Origin: Roseiflexaceae bacterium
GTDB lineage: Bacteria > Chloroflexota > Chloroflexia > Chloroflexales > Roseiflexaceae
NCBI GenBank assembly: GCA_947462525.1
Contig: CANHPK010000005.1
Span: 1-17,123 of the forward strand
Direction: 5' to 3'
Length of the DNA stretch: 17,123 bases
Shown here: positions 1 to 7,273 of the stretch, piece after piece
Layout: every line of letters begins with the position of its first letter
Numbering within the stretch: the first letter of the stretch is position 1
Translations under genes and position numbers: made by a program
The notes under the pieces: generated by a model
Told to the model about the DNA's origin: nothing
Seen by the model: the letters and a program-made list of their open reading frames with translations, nothing else
Database searches by the model: none

Positions 1-575
1 CCATCTCGACCCTCGATAGCACCGAGATTGTTGGGATGTGGACCTCGATTGCCGTGACATCGAGTAATCTGCCTGTCATAAGTTATTACGATTCCACCAA
101 CGAAAACCTGAAACTCGCGGTGTGTAACAACGCGGCCTGCACGAGCCCCACCATCTCGACCCTCGATAGCACCGGGACTGTTTGGGGGTACACCTCGATT
201 GCCGTGACGTCGAGTAATCTCCCCGTCATCAGTTATTACGATGGCACCAACGGCGACCTCAAACTCGCGGTGTGCAACGATGCCCCCTGCACCAGTCCTA
301 CTATCTCGACCCTCGATAGCACCGGGTCTGTTGGGACGTCCACCTCGATTGCCGTGACCTCGAGTAATCTACCCGTCATCAGTTATTTCGATGGCACCAA
401 CGGCGACCTCAAACTCGCGGTGTGTACCGACGAGGCCTGCACCAGTCCCACCATCTCGACCCTCGATAGCGCCGGGTATGTTGGGGCGTACACCTCGATT
501 GCCGTGACCTCGAGTAATCTACCCGTCATCAGTTATTTCGATGCCACTAACCAAAACATCAAGCTCCTCTATGCT
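1..575 (+). repeat. Four tandem copies of a 150-bp coding repeat
   Basis: The same segment (starting CATCTCGACCCTCGATAGC or close to it) recurs at 2, 152, 302 and 452, an exact 150-bp period. The Cys codons and the SSNLPVISY core are nearly unchanged between copies. The fourth copy fades near 575. More copies probably exist upstream of the window. Each unit encodes 50 residues. Confidence 0.9.
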
Positions 576-1463
576 CCGGTGACCGTGGACGAAGGCAAGC
601 CAAACTCCTTTGCCAAGTCATCACCTACCAACAATGCGACTATCACCAGTACCTCGGCGACATTCACATGGGATGCCATTTCCAACGCCACCGGCTACGA
701 ATACTGTATTGCGACCTCAACAGCCGCCTGCACCACGTGGACCAGCACCGGCACAAGCACGACCGCTACGAAGACGGGTCTTGAACACAACACCTCCTAC
801 TTCTGGCAGGTACGGGCAATCAATGCGGCTGGGACGACGTATGCAGATAGCATGAGTTTTGGTCTATTCACCGTCGTTCTACCACCAGCTGCCTTCAACA
901 AGACCAGCCCGGCCAATAACGCCACCAACCAACCGGCCACCGTCACGCTCACGTGGGCGGCCAGCACCCGCGCCGCCAGCTACGAATACTGTATTGCGAC
1001 CTCATCGGCCGCTTGCACCGCGTGGACCAGCACCGGCACAAGCACGACCGCTACAAAGACGGATCTTGAACACAACACCACCTACTACTGGCAGGTACGG
1101 GCCATCAATCCGGCTGGGACGACGTATGCAGATGACGTGGGTTTGGGCTTGAGTTTTGGTCAATTCACCGTCGTTCTTGCACCAGCTGCCTTCAACAAGA
1201 CCAGCCCAGCCAATTACGCCACCAACCAACCGGCCACCGTCACGCTCACGTGGGCGGCCAGCACCCGTGCCGCCAGCTATGAGTACTGTATTGCGCTGAC
1301 GCAGGCCGCTTGTACCAACTGGAAGAGCACCGGCACGAAGACCACCGTCGCCGTCTCTGGCCTCGCCAAAGGCAAGGTCTACTTCTGGCAGGTCCGCGCC
1401 AAGAACACCGGCGGGACCACCATCTCATCAGGTGGGTATCGAACGTTCACCACCCAGAAGTAG
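1..1463 (+). CDS. Secreted repeat protein with propeller-like repeats and three FN3-like domains (5' partial)
   Basis: The frame is already open at position 3, so the true start and any signal peptide lie upstream; it ends at TAG 1461-1463. At least 486 residues are visible. The N-terminal part (to about position 575) is four tandem 50-residue units with the core TSIAVTSSNLPVISYYD followed by a conserved Cys-x4-Cys (for example CNDAPC). The units look like beta-propeller blades; that is inferred from pattern only. Three fibronectin-III-like domains follow, starting near 609, 894 and 1191, each with an F-x-K-x-S-P start, a T-W strand, a Y-x-Y-C-I strand and a YFWQVRA-type strand. The last ends in RTFTTQK with no sorting signal or membrane anchor. 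Extracellular binding or adhesion is plausible, but no enzymatic residues are recognisable. The gene is followed by a strong terminator and converges on the YceI lipoprotein gene. It appears unrelated to the inositol operon. Confidence 0.8.
   Translation, partial: ISTLDSTEIVGMWTSIAVTSSNLPVISYYDSTNENLKLAVCNNAACTSPTISTLDSTGTVWGYTSIAVTSSNLPVISYYDGTNGDLKLAVCNDAPCTSPTISTLDSTGSVGTSTSIAVTSSNLPVISYFDGTNGDLKLAVCTDEACTSPTISTLDSAGYVGAYTSIAVTSSNLPVISYFDATNQNIKLLYAPVTVDEGKPNSFAKSSPTNNATITSTSATFTWDAISNATGYEYCIATSTAACTTWTSTGTSTTATKTGLEHNTSYFWQVRAINAAGTTYADSMSFGLFTVVLPPAAFNKTSPANNATNQPATVTLTWAASTRAASYEYCIATSSAACTAWTSTGTSTTATKTDLEHNTTYYWQVRAINPAGTTYADDVGLGLSFGQFTVVLAPAAFNKTSPANYATNQPATVTLTWAASTRAASYEYCIALTQAACTNWKSTGTKTTVAVSGLAKGKVYFWQVRAKNTGGTTISSGGYRTFTTQK
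696..1425 (+). repeat. Mosaic FN3-domain repeats, near identical at DNA level
   Basis: Two different near-identities link the three FN3 units. Segment 696-848 (second half of unit 1) matches 981-1133 (second half of unit 2) over 153 nt with few changes and no gaps. Segment about 888-995 (first half of unit 2) matches about 1185-1292 (first half of unit 3), a 297-bp offset. Unit 2 is therefore a chimera of its neighbours, as expected from unequal crossing-over or gene conversion. Confidence 0.8.
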
Positions 1464-1477
1464 TGCGCTCCCTGCAG

Positions 1478-1513
1478 ATCCGCCACAGCCTCGGCTGTGG
1501 CGGATTGTTTTTT
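1478..1513 (+). terminator. Rho-independent terminator of the FN3 repeat-protein gene
   Basis: A perfect 12-bp stem (ATCCGCCACAGC, 1478-1489, pairing with 1494-1505) closes a 4-nt loop CTCG. It is followed by TG and six T at 1508-1513. It begins 15 nt after the TAG stop at 1461-1463. There is no A-run on the other side, so it serves the plus strand only. Confidence 0.93.
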
Positions 1514-1527
1514 GGGAGATGCAGGTA

Positions 1528-1561
1528 CAAAGAAAAGATGAGGGCACACCACGGTGCACTC
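1528..1561 (-). terminator. Possible weak terminator of the YceI lipoprotein gene
   Basis: Just past the minus-strand stop (1577) is an imperfect hairpin: GAG+GCAC (1540-1547, one base unpaired) with GTGC+CTC (1554-1561) around a 6-nt loop. On the minus strand it is followed by a broken T tract, ATCTTTTCTTTG (complement of 1528-1539). The stem has a mismatch and the tract is interrupted, so the call is tentative. Confidence 0.45.
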
Positions 1562-1576
1562 TCACCCATTCCCTAG

Positions 1577-2299
1577 TTACTTTTCCGTAGCCACAAACGT
1601 GACCGTCAAGGCGGCCTCGTCCTCGGCCTTGAGCACACCACCGATATCCGGCGCGGCAAAGCCGAAATCGCTCATCTTGATGATCGTTTTGGCCTCACCC
1701 GTCACCGTATCACCCTGCAATGTGCCGACCACCGTCCACTCGACTGGCTTGGTGACGTCGCGTACGGTCATGTCGCCCACCAGCGTGAACGTGACTTGTG
1801 CACCCTCGGTATAACTTTCGGGCAGGTTCAGCGCTCCAGTCGATACAAAATCAGCATACGGGTACGTGTCTGACTCCAACCACTGTCGGCGGATTGCATT
1901 ATCACGACGCGGGCTGTCGCTTTTGAGTGTGCGCAAATCGACGCGGATACGGGTGACCTTGCCGCTCGGCTTGTCATTAGTGGCTACTTCAAATGCACCC
2001 TCGACCGCATTGGTCACGCCGACAGCGGTAAACAATCGGTTGTCCGAGAAGAAGATTTCTTCGACCGCATAGGCGGCGCTACTCTGCGCACTATCGATCT
2101 CAAACACACGTACCGCGGCCGGTTCGGCCGCTACTGCGGTTGAGTCGGCCGGGGCTGCAGTCGGCGCGACGTCTGCGACCACAACCGTTGGCTCTACGGC
2201 TGATTCGGTCGGCGTCGTTGGACTCGGTTCTACAGCCGGAGTGGGCGTCCCACAACTCACCAAAAAGAGAAGGAAACCTACGAGCAGTACATTCTTCAT
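1577..2299 (-). CDS. YceI-family lipoprotein
   Basis: The protein has 240 residues. It starts with a lipoprotein signal peptide: K2, a hydrophobic core at residues 4-14, and lipobox LVSC with the lipidated cysteine at C16. A flexible Pro/Thr/Ala/Glu-rich linker covers about residues 17-62. The rest (about 64-239) is one YceI domain: a start of the FEIDSAQSSAAY type, R-x-D-N-x-I then W-L-E-S-D-x-YPYADF, then a GDMTVRDVTKPVEW strand, and a final strand pair ending ALTVTF. YceI proteins are lipocalin-like barrels that bind isoprenoid or other amphiphilic ligands in the envelope; the ligand here cannot be read from sequence. The start ATG (2297-2299) has a GAGAGGG ribosome site about 9 nt upstream. 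The gene is divergent from the lacI-type gene, with 112 bp between their starts, and followed by at most a weak terminator. Confidence 0.9.
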   Translation of the reverse strand: MKNVLLVGFLLFLVSCGTPTPAVEPSPTTPTESAVEPTVVVADVAPTAAPADSTAVAAEPAAVRVFEIDSAQSSAAYAVEEIFFSDNRLFTAVGVTNAVEGAFEVATNDKPSGKVTRIRVDLRTLKSDSPRRDNAIRRQWLESDTYPYADFVSTGALNLPESYTEGAQVTFTLVGDMTVRDVTKPVEWTVVGTLQGDTVTGEAKTIIKMSDFGFAAPDIGGVLKAEDEAALTVTFVATEK

Positions 2300-2320
2300 T
2301 CGGTGTTTTCCCTCTCTCGG

Positions 2321-2348
2321 TTGACTTTATTGCTCCTATCAATAATAA
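2321..2348 (+). promoter_or_regulatory. Sigma70-type promoter of the inositol operon
   Basis: TTGACT at 2321-2326 and TAATAA at 2343-2348 are separated by 16 nt; TAATAC at 2346-2351 is an alternative -10 box. Transcription would start near 2355, giving a leader of about 57 nt before the regulator ATG at 2412. It is the only good promoter I see ahead of the six co-directional genes. It lies in the 112-bp divergent gap shared with the YceI lipoprotein gene; a matching minus-strand promoter is not clear. Confidence 0.55.
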
Positions 2349-2364
2349 TACCCCACATCCGAAC

Positions 2365-2380
2365 GCGCACACGTGTGCAC
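2365..2380 (+). promoter_or_regulatory. Putative LacI-family operator palindrome
   Basis: The 12-nt core GCACACGTGTGC (2367-2378) is a perfect palindrome centred on C-G, and the 16-nt GCGCACACGTGTGCAC has one mismatched pair. A central CpG is typical of LacI-family operators. It sits about 10-25 nt after the predicted transcription start and 32 nt ahead of the LacI-type ORF. This position suits repression of the whole operon, including autoregulation. Confidence 0.5.
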
Positions 2381-2411
2381 ACCAAAAATCAGAACAGAGA
2401 GCGAGGCATGG

Positions 2412-3440
2412 ATGGTGCGGAGAGTCTCCATCATGGATATCGCAGAGCGGGCGGGGGTTTCGCACACCACCGTGTCGCGGGCATTACGTGGGCACACCCG
2501 GATCAGCGCGGTAGTACGCGGACGAATCATCGAACTCGCAGACCAAATGGGATACGTCCCCAATGCGATTGCACAGAGTCTGCAACAACAACAGAGCTGT
2601 ACCATTGGTGTGGTCATTTCCGACATAGCAGACCCATTCTGGGGCGAGGTCGTCAAAGGAATCGACGACGTGTGTACCTCCAACGGGCAGTCGGTGTTGC
2701 TCCATGCAGCAGCCCACGACGAGAAGCTTCAGATCACGGCGATACGCAGACTGCAACAACGCCGGGTCGATGGGATTATCGTGGTCGATTCGCAACTCGG
2801 GCCGAGCGAAATCCGGCAGCTCGAAGCGAGTGGTTCGCCGATGGTCTTCATCAATAGCCAACGCACCTTCGAATCATCGTCGCTCCGTAGCGTGACCATC
2901 GATAATTATGCCGGGGGAGCGATTGCTGCTGATCATCTCGTGGCTCTCGGTCATCAAAAAGTTGCGTATTTTGGATCGCCCAAACGGCCAGGATCCAATC
3001 TCAAACGGTCGCTGGGATTCATCGATACGTTGGTCGCCCATGGAGTCCAACGGAGCCGCATCGTTCAGGATGAATGTGCTACCGACATCGCCGATATCGA
3101 CGGCGGATACACGATGGCACAGGCCCTCAATGAGCCCGGGGTAACGGCGGTTTTTTGTTATAACGATGCGATTGCATTGGGCGCGTTAGCGGGATTTCGT
3201 GCCAACGGAGTAGCCGTCCCCCACAAAATCAGTGTGGTCGGCTTCGACGATCTGGCCATGGCCCGCTACAGCTGGCCGCCGTTGACCACGATTGCACAAC
3301 CCAAAGAACTCCTCGGCCAAACAGCGATGCACAATCTGGCCACCCTTATCGGCGGAGCATCTGTTGCTGATGCCGTGTTGGTCCCGTCACTTCTTATCCG
3401 CGATAGTAGTACCCCTCTATTGAAAGGACTCCGCTCATGA
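2412..3440 (+). CDS. LacI-family transcriptional regulator of the inositol operon
   Basis: The protein has 342 residues, the usual LacI length. The N-terminal helix-turn-helix is canonical (residues about 6-26, IMDIAERAGVSHTTVSRAL), with hinge helix residues near 50-56. The periplasmic-binding-protein-like effector domain follows, with IGVVISDIADPFWGEVVKG, VDGIIVVDS, and the late CYNDAIALGAL and SVVGFDD motifs. I chose ATG 2412, placing the HTH near residue 6; GAGG lies 5 nt upstream. A longer GTG start at 2373 would fall inside the operator palindrome and adds nothing conserved. The stop overlaps the iolB start (ATGA, 3437-3440), so regulator and enzymes are translationally linked. It probably represses the operon and releases on a pathway intermediate; the effector is inferred from context. 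B. subtilis IolR is DeoR-type, so this is a different regulator family. Confidence 0.93.
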   Translation: MVRRVSIMDIAERAGVSHTTVSRALRGHTRISAVVRGRIIELADQMGYVPNAIAQSLQQQQSCTIGVVISDIADPFWGEVVKGIDDVCTSNGQSVLLHAAAHDEKLQITAIRRLQQRRVDGIIVVDSQLGPSEIRQLEASGSPMVFINSQRTFESSSLRSVTIDNYAGGAIAADHLVALGHQKVAYFGSPKRPGSNLKRSLGFIDTLVAHGVQRSRIVQDECATDIADIDGGYTMAQALNEPGVTAVFCYNDAIALGALAGFRANGVAVPHKISVVGFDDLAMARYSWPPLTTIAQPKELLGQTAMHNLATLIGGASVADAVLVPSLLIRDSSTPLLKGLRS

Positions 3441-4336
3441 CACCGACCTATACCGCAGCAAATCTCCTGGTGGCGCCTGGCAATGCCCGTGACCCCCATG
3501 TCGTCGTCGAAGTCACTCCTGAACTTGCACAGTGGCAACACATCAACTTCCAGGTACGGCGACTCTCCAAAGGTGGTGCGTGGAGTTTCGCCACAACCAC
3601 CCAAGAATGTGCCATCGTGATGCTCAGCGGGAGCGCACATGTCGACAGCAGCGCCGGCACCTGGGACATCGGCGGGCGGCCACACGTTTTTGCGGGTGGC
3701 GCCTATGTGCTCTACCAGTCGCTCCACACGTCGTTTACCGTGCATGCATCGAGTGATTGCGAGTTTGCGTTTACCTGGGTCGAAGCAACCACCCCGCTCG
3801 CACCGGTCCTCGTGACGCCGGCCGACATCAAGCAAGAAATCCGTGGCGGCGACAATGCCACCCGCCAGATCAACCAACTCATGCCTCCAGGTTTTGCCTG
3901 CGAGCGACTCGTCTTGGTCGAGGTATACACGCCGTCGGGGAGCTGGTCGAGCTATCCTCCACACAAGCACGATGTGCATCGCGTCGGCCCTGACGGCACA
4001 TTGCTCGAGGCGAATCTCGAAGAGGTCTACTTTTATAAACACGACAAACCCGACGGCTTCGCGTTCCAGCGCGTGTATACCGACGAGCAGTCACCCATCC
4101 ATGCGGCCGGTTCGCCCATCGATGCGGTGCTGGTAGCCCGTCCAGACCACGTGGTCCTGGTCCCTGCGGGGTATCACCCGGTCACCAGCGCACCTGGCTA
4201 CACCACGTATTACCTCAATGTCTTGGCAGGCAGTGCACAGTCGCTGGCCAACGTCGATGACCCACACCACACTTGGGTCAAAGACCACTACCAAGGGCTC
4301 GACCCACGGCTGCCGCTCTACCCGCAAGGGAGCTAA
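3437..4336 (+). CDS. iolB: 5-deoxy-glucuronate isomerase (IolB)
   Basis: IolB converts 5-deoxy-D-glucuronate to 5-dehydro-2-deoxy-D-gluconate in the cytoplasm, the step after IolD. The protein has 299 residues, slightly long for the family, and is a two-cupin (KduI/IolB) fold. The N-terminal cupin has WSFATTTQECAIVMLSGSAHV. The C-terminal cupin carries the metal-site motifs: YPPHKHD with H176 and H178, EEVYFYK with E195/E196, GFAFQRVYT, and GYHPV with H247 followed by PGYTTYYLN. The C-terminal end has the usual DPHHTWV segment. The start ATG overlaps the regulator stop by 4 nt and has AAAGGA (3423-3428) 8 nt upstream. The stop is followed after 2 nt by iolC. No unusual feature; all expected ligands are present. 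Confidence 0.95.
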   Translation: MTPTYTAANLLVAPGNARDPHVVVEVTPELAQWQHINFQVRRLSKGGAWSFATTTQECAIVMLSGSAHVDSSAGTWDIGGRPHVFAGGAYVLYQSLHTSFTVHASSDCEFAFTWVEATTPLAPVLVTPADIKQEIRGGDNATRQINQLMPPGFACERLVLVEVYTPSGSWSSYPPHKHDVHRVGPDGTLLEANLEEVYFYKHDKPDGFAFQRVYTDEQSPIHAAGSPIDAVLVARPDHVVLVPAGYHPVTSAPGYTTYYLNVLAGSAQSLANVDDPHHTWVKDHYQGLDPRLPLYPQGS

Positions 4337-4338
4337 CC

Positions 4339-5358
4339 ATGGCACGTACCTACGATGTCTTGACGATGGGGCGATCGTCGATAGATTTGTATGCCAACGA
4401 CGTCGGAGCAGCGTTCGTTGACATCAAAAGCTTTGCTGCATATGTCGGTGGCTGCCCGACCAACATCAGTGTGGCTGCCCAGCGACTCGGTTCGCGCACC
4501 GCGCTGTTGACCGCGGTCGGGGTCGATCAGGTGGGCGACTTCATCCTCAATTTTTGTATCAACGAAGGCATCGAAACACGGTACAGCCCGCGCAAAGCCG
4601 GTCACCGCTCCAGTGCAGTAGTGCTGGGGATCGAGCCGCCCAACAAGTTCCCGCTGACCTATTATCGTGACAATTGTGCCGATATCGAACTCACCATCGA
4701 CGACGTATTGGCCAGCCCCATCGCCGATGCGCAGTATCTGTTGGTCAGCGGGACAGGGTTCTGCAAAGAACCATCACGGAGCGCGACGCTGTTTGCATGC
4801 GAATACGCACAGCGACACGGGACAACGGTCGTCTTGGACATCGATTTTCGCCCCGACCAGTGGCACGATGCACGTGCATTCGGCGTGACGCTGCGCTCGG
4901 TGTTGCGGACGGTCGACATTGTCTTGGGCACCGAAGACGAAATCAACGCCATGATGATGGGCGAAGACAACACCGTCACGCTCACCCACTCACAGGTGTC
5001 GGATGCACGGGTCAGTGGCGATGTCGACGTCGCAATCGATACCGTGCTTGGGATGGGACCAAAGGTACTGTTCCAAAAGCGCGGCGCTGCGGGATCACGC
5101 GTCCATGTCGTTACACCGGCGGGGATCGACCGCATCGACGCAGCTGGATTCCCCGTGCAGGTCTACAACATTCTCGGCGCGGGTGATGCCTACGCCGGCG
5201 GTGTCATCCATGGCCTCGCACACGGCTGGAGCTGGCATCGCGCCGCGCGCCTGGGCAATGCCTGCGGCGCAATTGTCGTCACCAAACACGGCTGCGCCAA
5301 CTTTATGCCAACGATGACCGATATTGAGCATTTCATCGGCATGCACGGAGATTTGTAG
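4339..5358 (+). CDS. iolC: 5-dehydro-2-deoxygluconokinase (IolC)
   Basis: IolC phosphorylates 5-dehydro-2-deoxy-D-gluconate with ATP, the step after IolB. The protein has 339 residues and is of the PfkB/ribokinase family. It shows YVGGCPTNISVAAQRLG (PfkB signature 1 region), an FRPDQW segment typical of IolC, and NILGAGDAYAGGV (signature 2) with the catalytic base at D283. I chose ATG 4339 because AAGGGAG (4326-4332) lies 6 nt before it; the frame stays open further upstream inside iolB, but that part carries no homology. The gap from iolB is 2 nt and to iolD 12 nt. It is kinase only: some bacteria fuse IolC to a C-terminal aldolase-like domain (DUF2090), and that domain is absent here, so the IolJ-type aldolase must be encoded elsewhere. 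Confidence 0.94.
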   Translation: MARTYDVLTMGRSSIDLYANDVGAAFVDIKSFAAYVGGCPTNISVAAQRLGSRTALLTAVGVDQVGDFILNFCINEGIETRYSPRKAGHRSSAVVLGIEPPNKFPLTYYRDNCADIELTIDDVLASPIADAQYLLVSGTGFCKEPSRSATLFACEYAQRHGTTVVLDIDFRPDQWHDARAFGVTLRSVLRTVDIVLGTEDEINAMMMGEDNTVTLTHSQVSDARVSGDVDVAIDTVLGMGPKVLFQKRGAAGSRVHVVTPAGIDRIDAAGFPVQVYNILGAGDAYAGGVIHGLAHGWSWHRAARLGNACGAIVVTKHGCANFMPTMTDIEHFIGMHGDL

Positions 5359-5370
5359 GACCGTTTTTTC

Positions 5371-7269
5371 ATGAGAAAAGAGCACGGCATGTCTACCACA
5401 CGTCTCACCGTCGCGCAGGCACTCGTCACGTTCCTGACCCAACAATACGTCGAGCGCGACGGCCATGAGCAGCGATTTTTCGCCGGCTGCTTCGGCATTT
5501 TCGGGCACGGCAACGTATCGGGGATGGGCCAAGCGTTGCAACAAATCCCTGCACTCCGCTACTATCAAGCACGCAACGAGCAGGCCATGGTGCATGCGGC
5601 CACGGCGTTCACCAAAACTGCCAATCGCCTGCAGACCATCGCCTGCACAACGTCGATTGGACCGGGAGCAACCAACATGGTCACCGGTGCGGCCACCGCC
5701 ACCATCAATCGTCTGCCGGTGCTGTTGCTGCCCGGCGACATCTTTGCACGGCGCAATGTCGACCCCGTGTTGCAGCAGCTCGAATGGGCCCAGAGCCGTG
5801 ATGTGTCGGCCAACGACTGCTTCAAGCCGGTCAGCAAATACTGGGATCGCATCAACCGGCCCGATCAGCTCAGTAGCGCCCTGCGTGAGGCAATGCGGGT
5901 GCTGACCAGCCCCAGCGATGCCGGCGCGGTCACGTTGGCGTTGCCCCAGGATGTCCAAACCGAAGCCTACGACTTCCCCACGGCATTGTTTGCACCGCGT
6001 GTTTGGCACATTGCACGGCAACGCCCCGACAGCGCAGCGCTCCGCCGTGCCGTCGCACGCATCCGCGCCGCCAAGCGCCCACTCATCGTCGCCGGTGGTG
6101 GGGTGATTTATAGCGATGCGACGGCAGCATTGACCGCATTCGTCGAAGCCACCGGCATCCCCGTCGGCGAAACGATGGCCGGCAAGGGATCGCTGCGCTA
6201 CGACCATTGCCTCAATCTCGGCGCTATCGGGGTCACTGGCACATTCGCTGCCAATCAGATTGCCCGTGACGCGGACCTCGTCATCGGCATCGGTACGCGC
6301 TACGGAGATTTCACGACGAGCTCCAAAACTGCATTTGCGGACCCCAATGTACACTTCATCAACATCAACGTGTGTGAACTCGACGCCGTCAAGCACGGCG
6401 CAACGATGCTGGGAGGTGACGCCCGGGTCACCCTCGAAGAACTCTTGATTGCGTTGCAGGGCTATACCGTCGATGCCGACTATCGCGCTACCGCCCAACG
6501 CCTCAGCGCCGCCTGGGACGTCGAAGTACAACGCATCTACGACATCCGGCTGACTCCACTGCCCAGCCAGGGTGAGTTGATTGGCGCAGTCAACGACCTC
6601 TCTGACCCCAGCGCGATTATGGTCTGCGCGGCCGGTAGTCTGCCGGGCGACCTGCACAAACTCTGGCGCGCTCGCCACCCCAAAAACTACCACCTCGAGT
6701 ACGGCAACAGCTGCATGGGGTACGAGGTCGCCGGCGGGCTGGGCATCAAAATGGCTGCCCCGGAGCGCGAGGTCTATGTGATGGTCGGCGACGGTAGTTG
6801 GCTTATGATGTCGACCGAGTTGGTCACTGCCATCCAAGAAGACCGCAAACTCATCGTCATCCTGATGGACAACGACGGCTACAAAAGCATCGGCGGCCTG
6901 AGTCGTTCACTCGGCCAAGAAGGCTTTGGTACGCGGTACGCCTATAGTCACGACAACCGGGTCACCTCCGACGCCGATGGCAACGACGTCGAGCGCATCC
7001 CCGTCGATCTGGCCCAAAACGCCCGCAGTCTGGGCGCGACCGTCATTGAATGTAACGATTACGATTCGTTCGTAGCAGGCATCGCCCAGGCTCGGGCCAA
7101 CACAACCACGACCGTCGTCTATGTACGCAATGACCGCTATCACGGGGTACCCGGCTATGACAGCTGGTGGGATGTCCCGCCTGCAGAGGTCAGCACCAGC
7201 CCCGAGGTACAGCAGAAACGCGCTGAATGGCAGCAGAACCGCATTCGCGAACGCGATTACCTAGGATAA
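5371..7269 (+). CDS. iolD: 3D-(3,5/4)-trihydroxycyclohexane-1,2-dione hydrolase (IolD)
   Basis: IolD uses thiamine diphosphate to hydrolyse the trihydroxycyclohexane-1,2-dione ring to 5-deoxy-glucuronate, feeding IolB. The protein has 632 residues, close to the family norm. It has the three TPP-enzyme domains in order: the pyrimidine-binding domain with GCFGIFGHGNV and the catalytic Glu E70 in RNEQAMVHAA, a central domain around residues 210-360, and the pyrophosphate-binding domain with GDG at 473-475 and N501 (GDGS...MDNDGY), the Mg-TPP motif. The start at 5371 has AGGA 10 nt upstream. ATG 5389 (MSTTRLT, 626 residues, GAG 6 nt upstream) fits the usual family N-terminus nearly as well and cannot be excluded. 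The stop is 4 nt before iolG. A 580-codon frame on the opposite strand is a shadow. Confidence 0.95.
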   Translation: MRKEHGMSTTRLTVAQALVTFLTQQYVERDGHEQRFFAGCFGIFGHGNVSGMGQALQQIPALRYYQARNEQAMVHAATAFTKTANRLQTIACTTSIGPGATNMVTGAATATINRLPVLLLPGDIFARRNVDPVLQQLEWAQSRDVSANDCFKPVSKYWDRINRPDQLSSALREAMRVLTSPSDAGAVTLALPQDVQTEAYDFPTALFAPRVWHIARQRPDSAALRRAVARIRAAKRPLIVAGGGVIYSDATAALTAFVEATGIPVGETMAGKGSLRYDHCLNLGAIGVTGTFAANQIARDADLVIGIGTRYGDFTTSSKTAFADPNVHFININVCELDAVKHGATMLGGDARVTLEELLIALQGYTVDADYRATAQRLSAAWDVEVQRIYDIRLTPLPSQGELIGAVNDLSDPSAIMVCAAGSLPGDLHKLWRARHPKNYHLEYGNSCMGYEVAGGLGIKMAAPEREVYVMVGDGSWLMMSTELVTAIQEDRKLIVILMDNDGYKSIGGLSRSLGQEGFGTRYAYSHDNRVTSDADGNDVERIPVDLAQNARSLGATVIECNDYDSFVAGIAQARANTTTTVVYVRNDRYHGVPGYDSWWDVPPAEVSTSPEVQQKRAEWQQNRIRERDYLG

Positions 7270-7273
7270 ATCG

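Noticed and set aside
1..575. Regularly spaced 150-bp repeats considered as a CRISPR-like array
   Set aside because: The units are in-frame coding sequence with no unique spacers, and no cas genes are present.
2373..2411. Upstream GTG start for the LacI-type regulator
   Set aside because: It begins inside the operator palindrome and adds 13 residues absent from the usual LacI N-terminus. ATG 2412 has a nearby GAGG and puts the HTH in the normal position.
3266..4042. 258-codon minus-strand frame opposite lacI/iolB
   Set aside because: It is a shadow of two well-supported genes, with no start signal and no family resemblance.
5095..6837. 580-codon open frame on the minus strand opposite iolC/iolD
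   Set aside because: It is the mirror of clear TPP-enzyme and PfkB-kinase coding sequence with GC-rich third positions. Its translation has no recognisable motif and no ribosome site.
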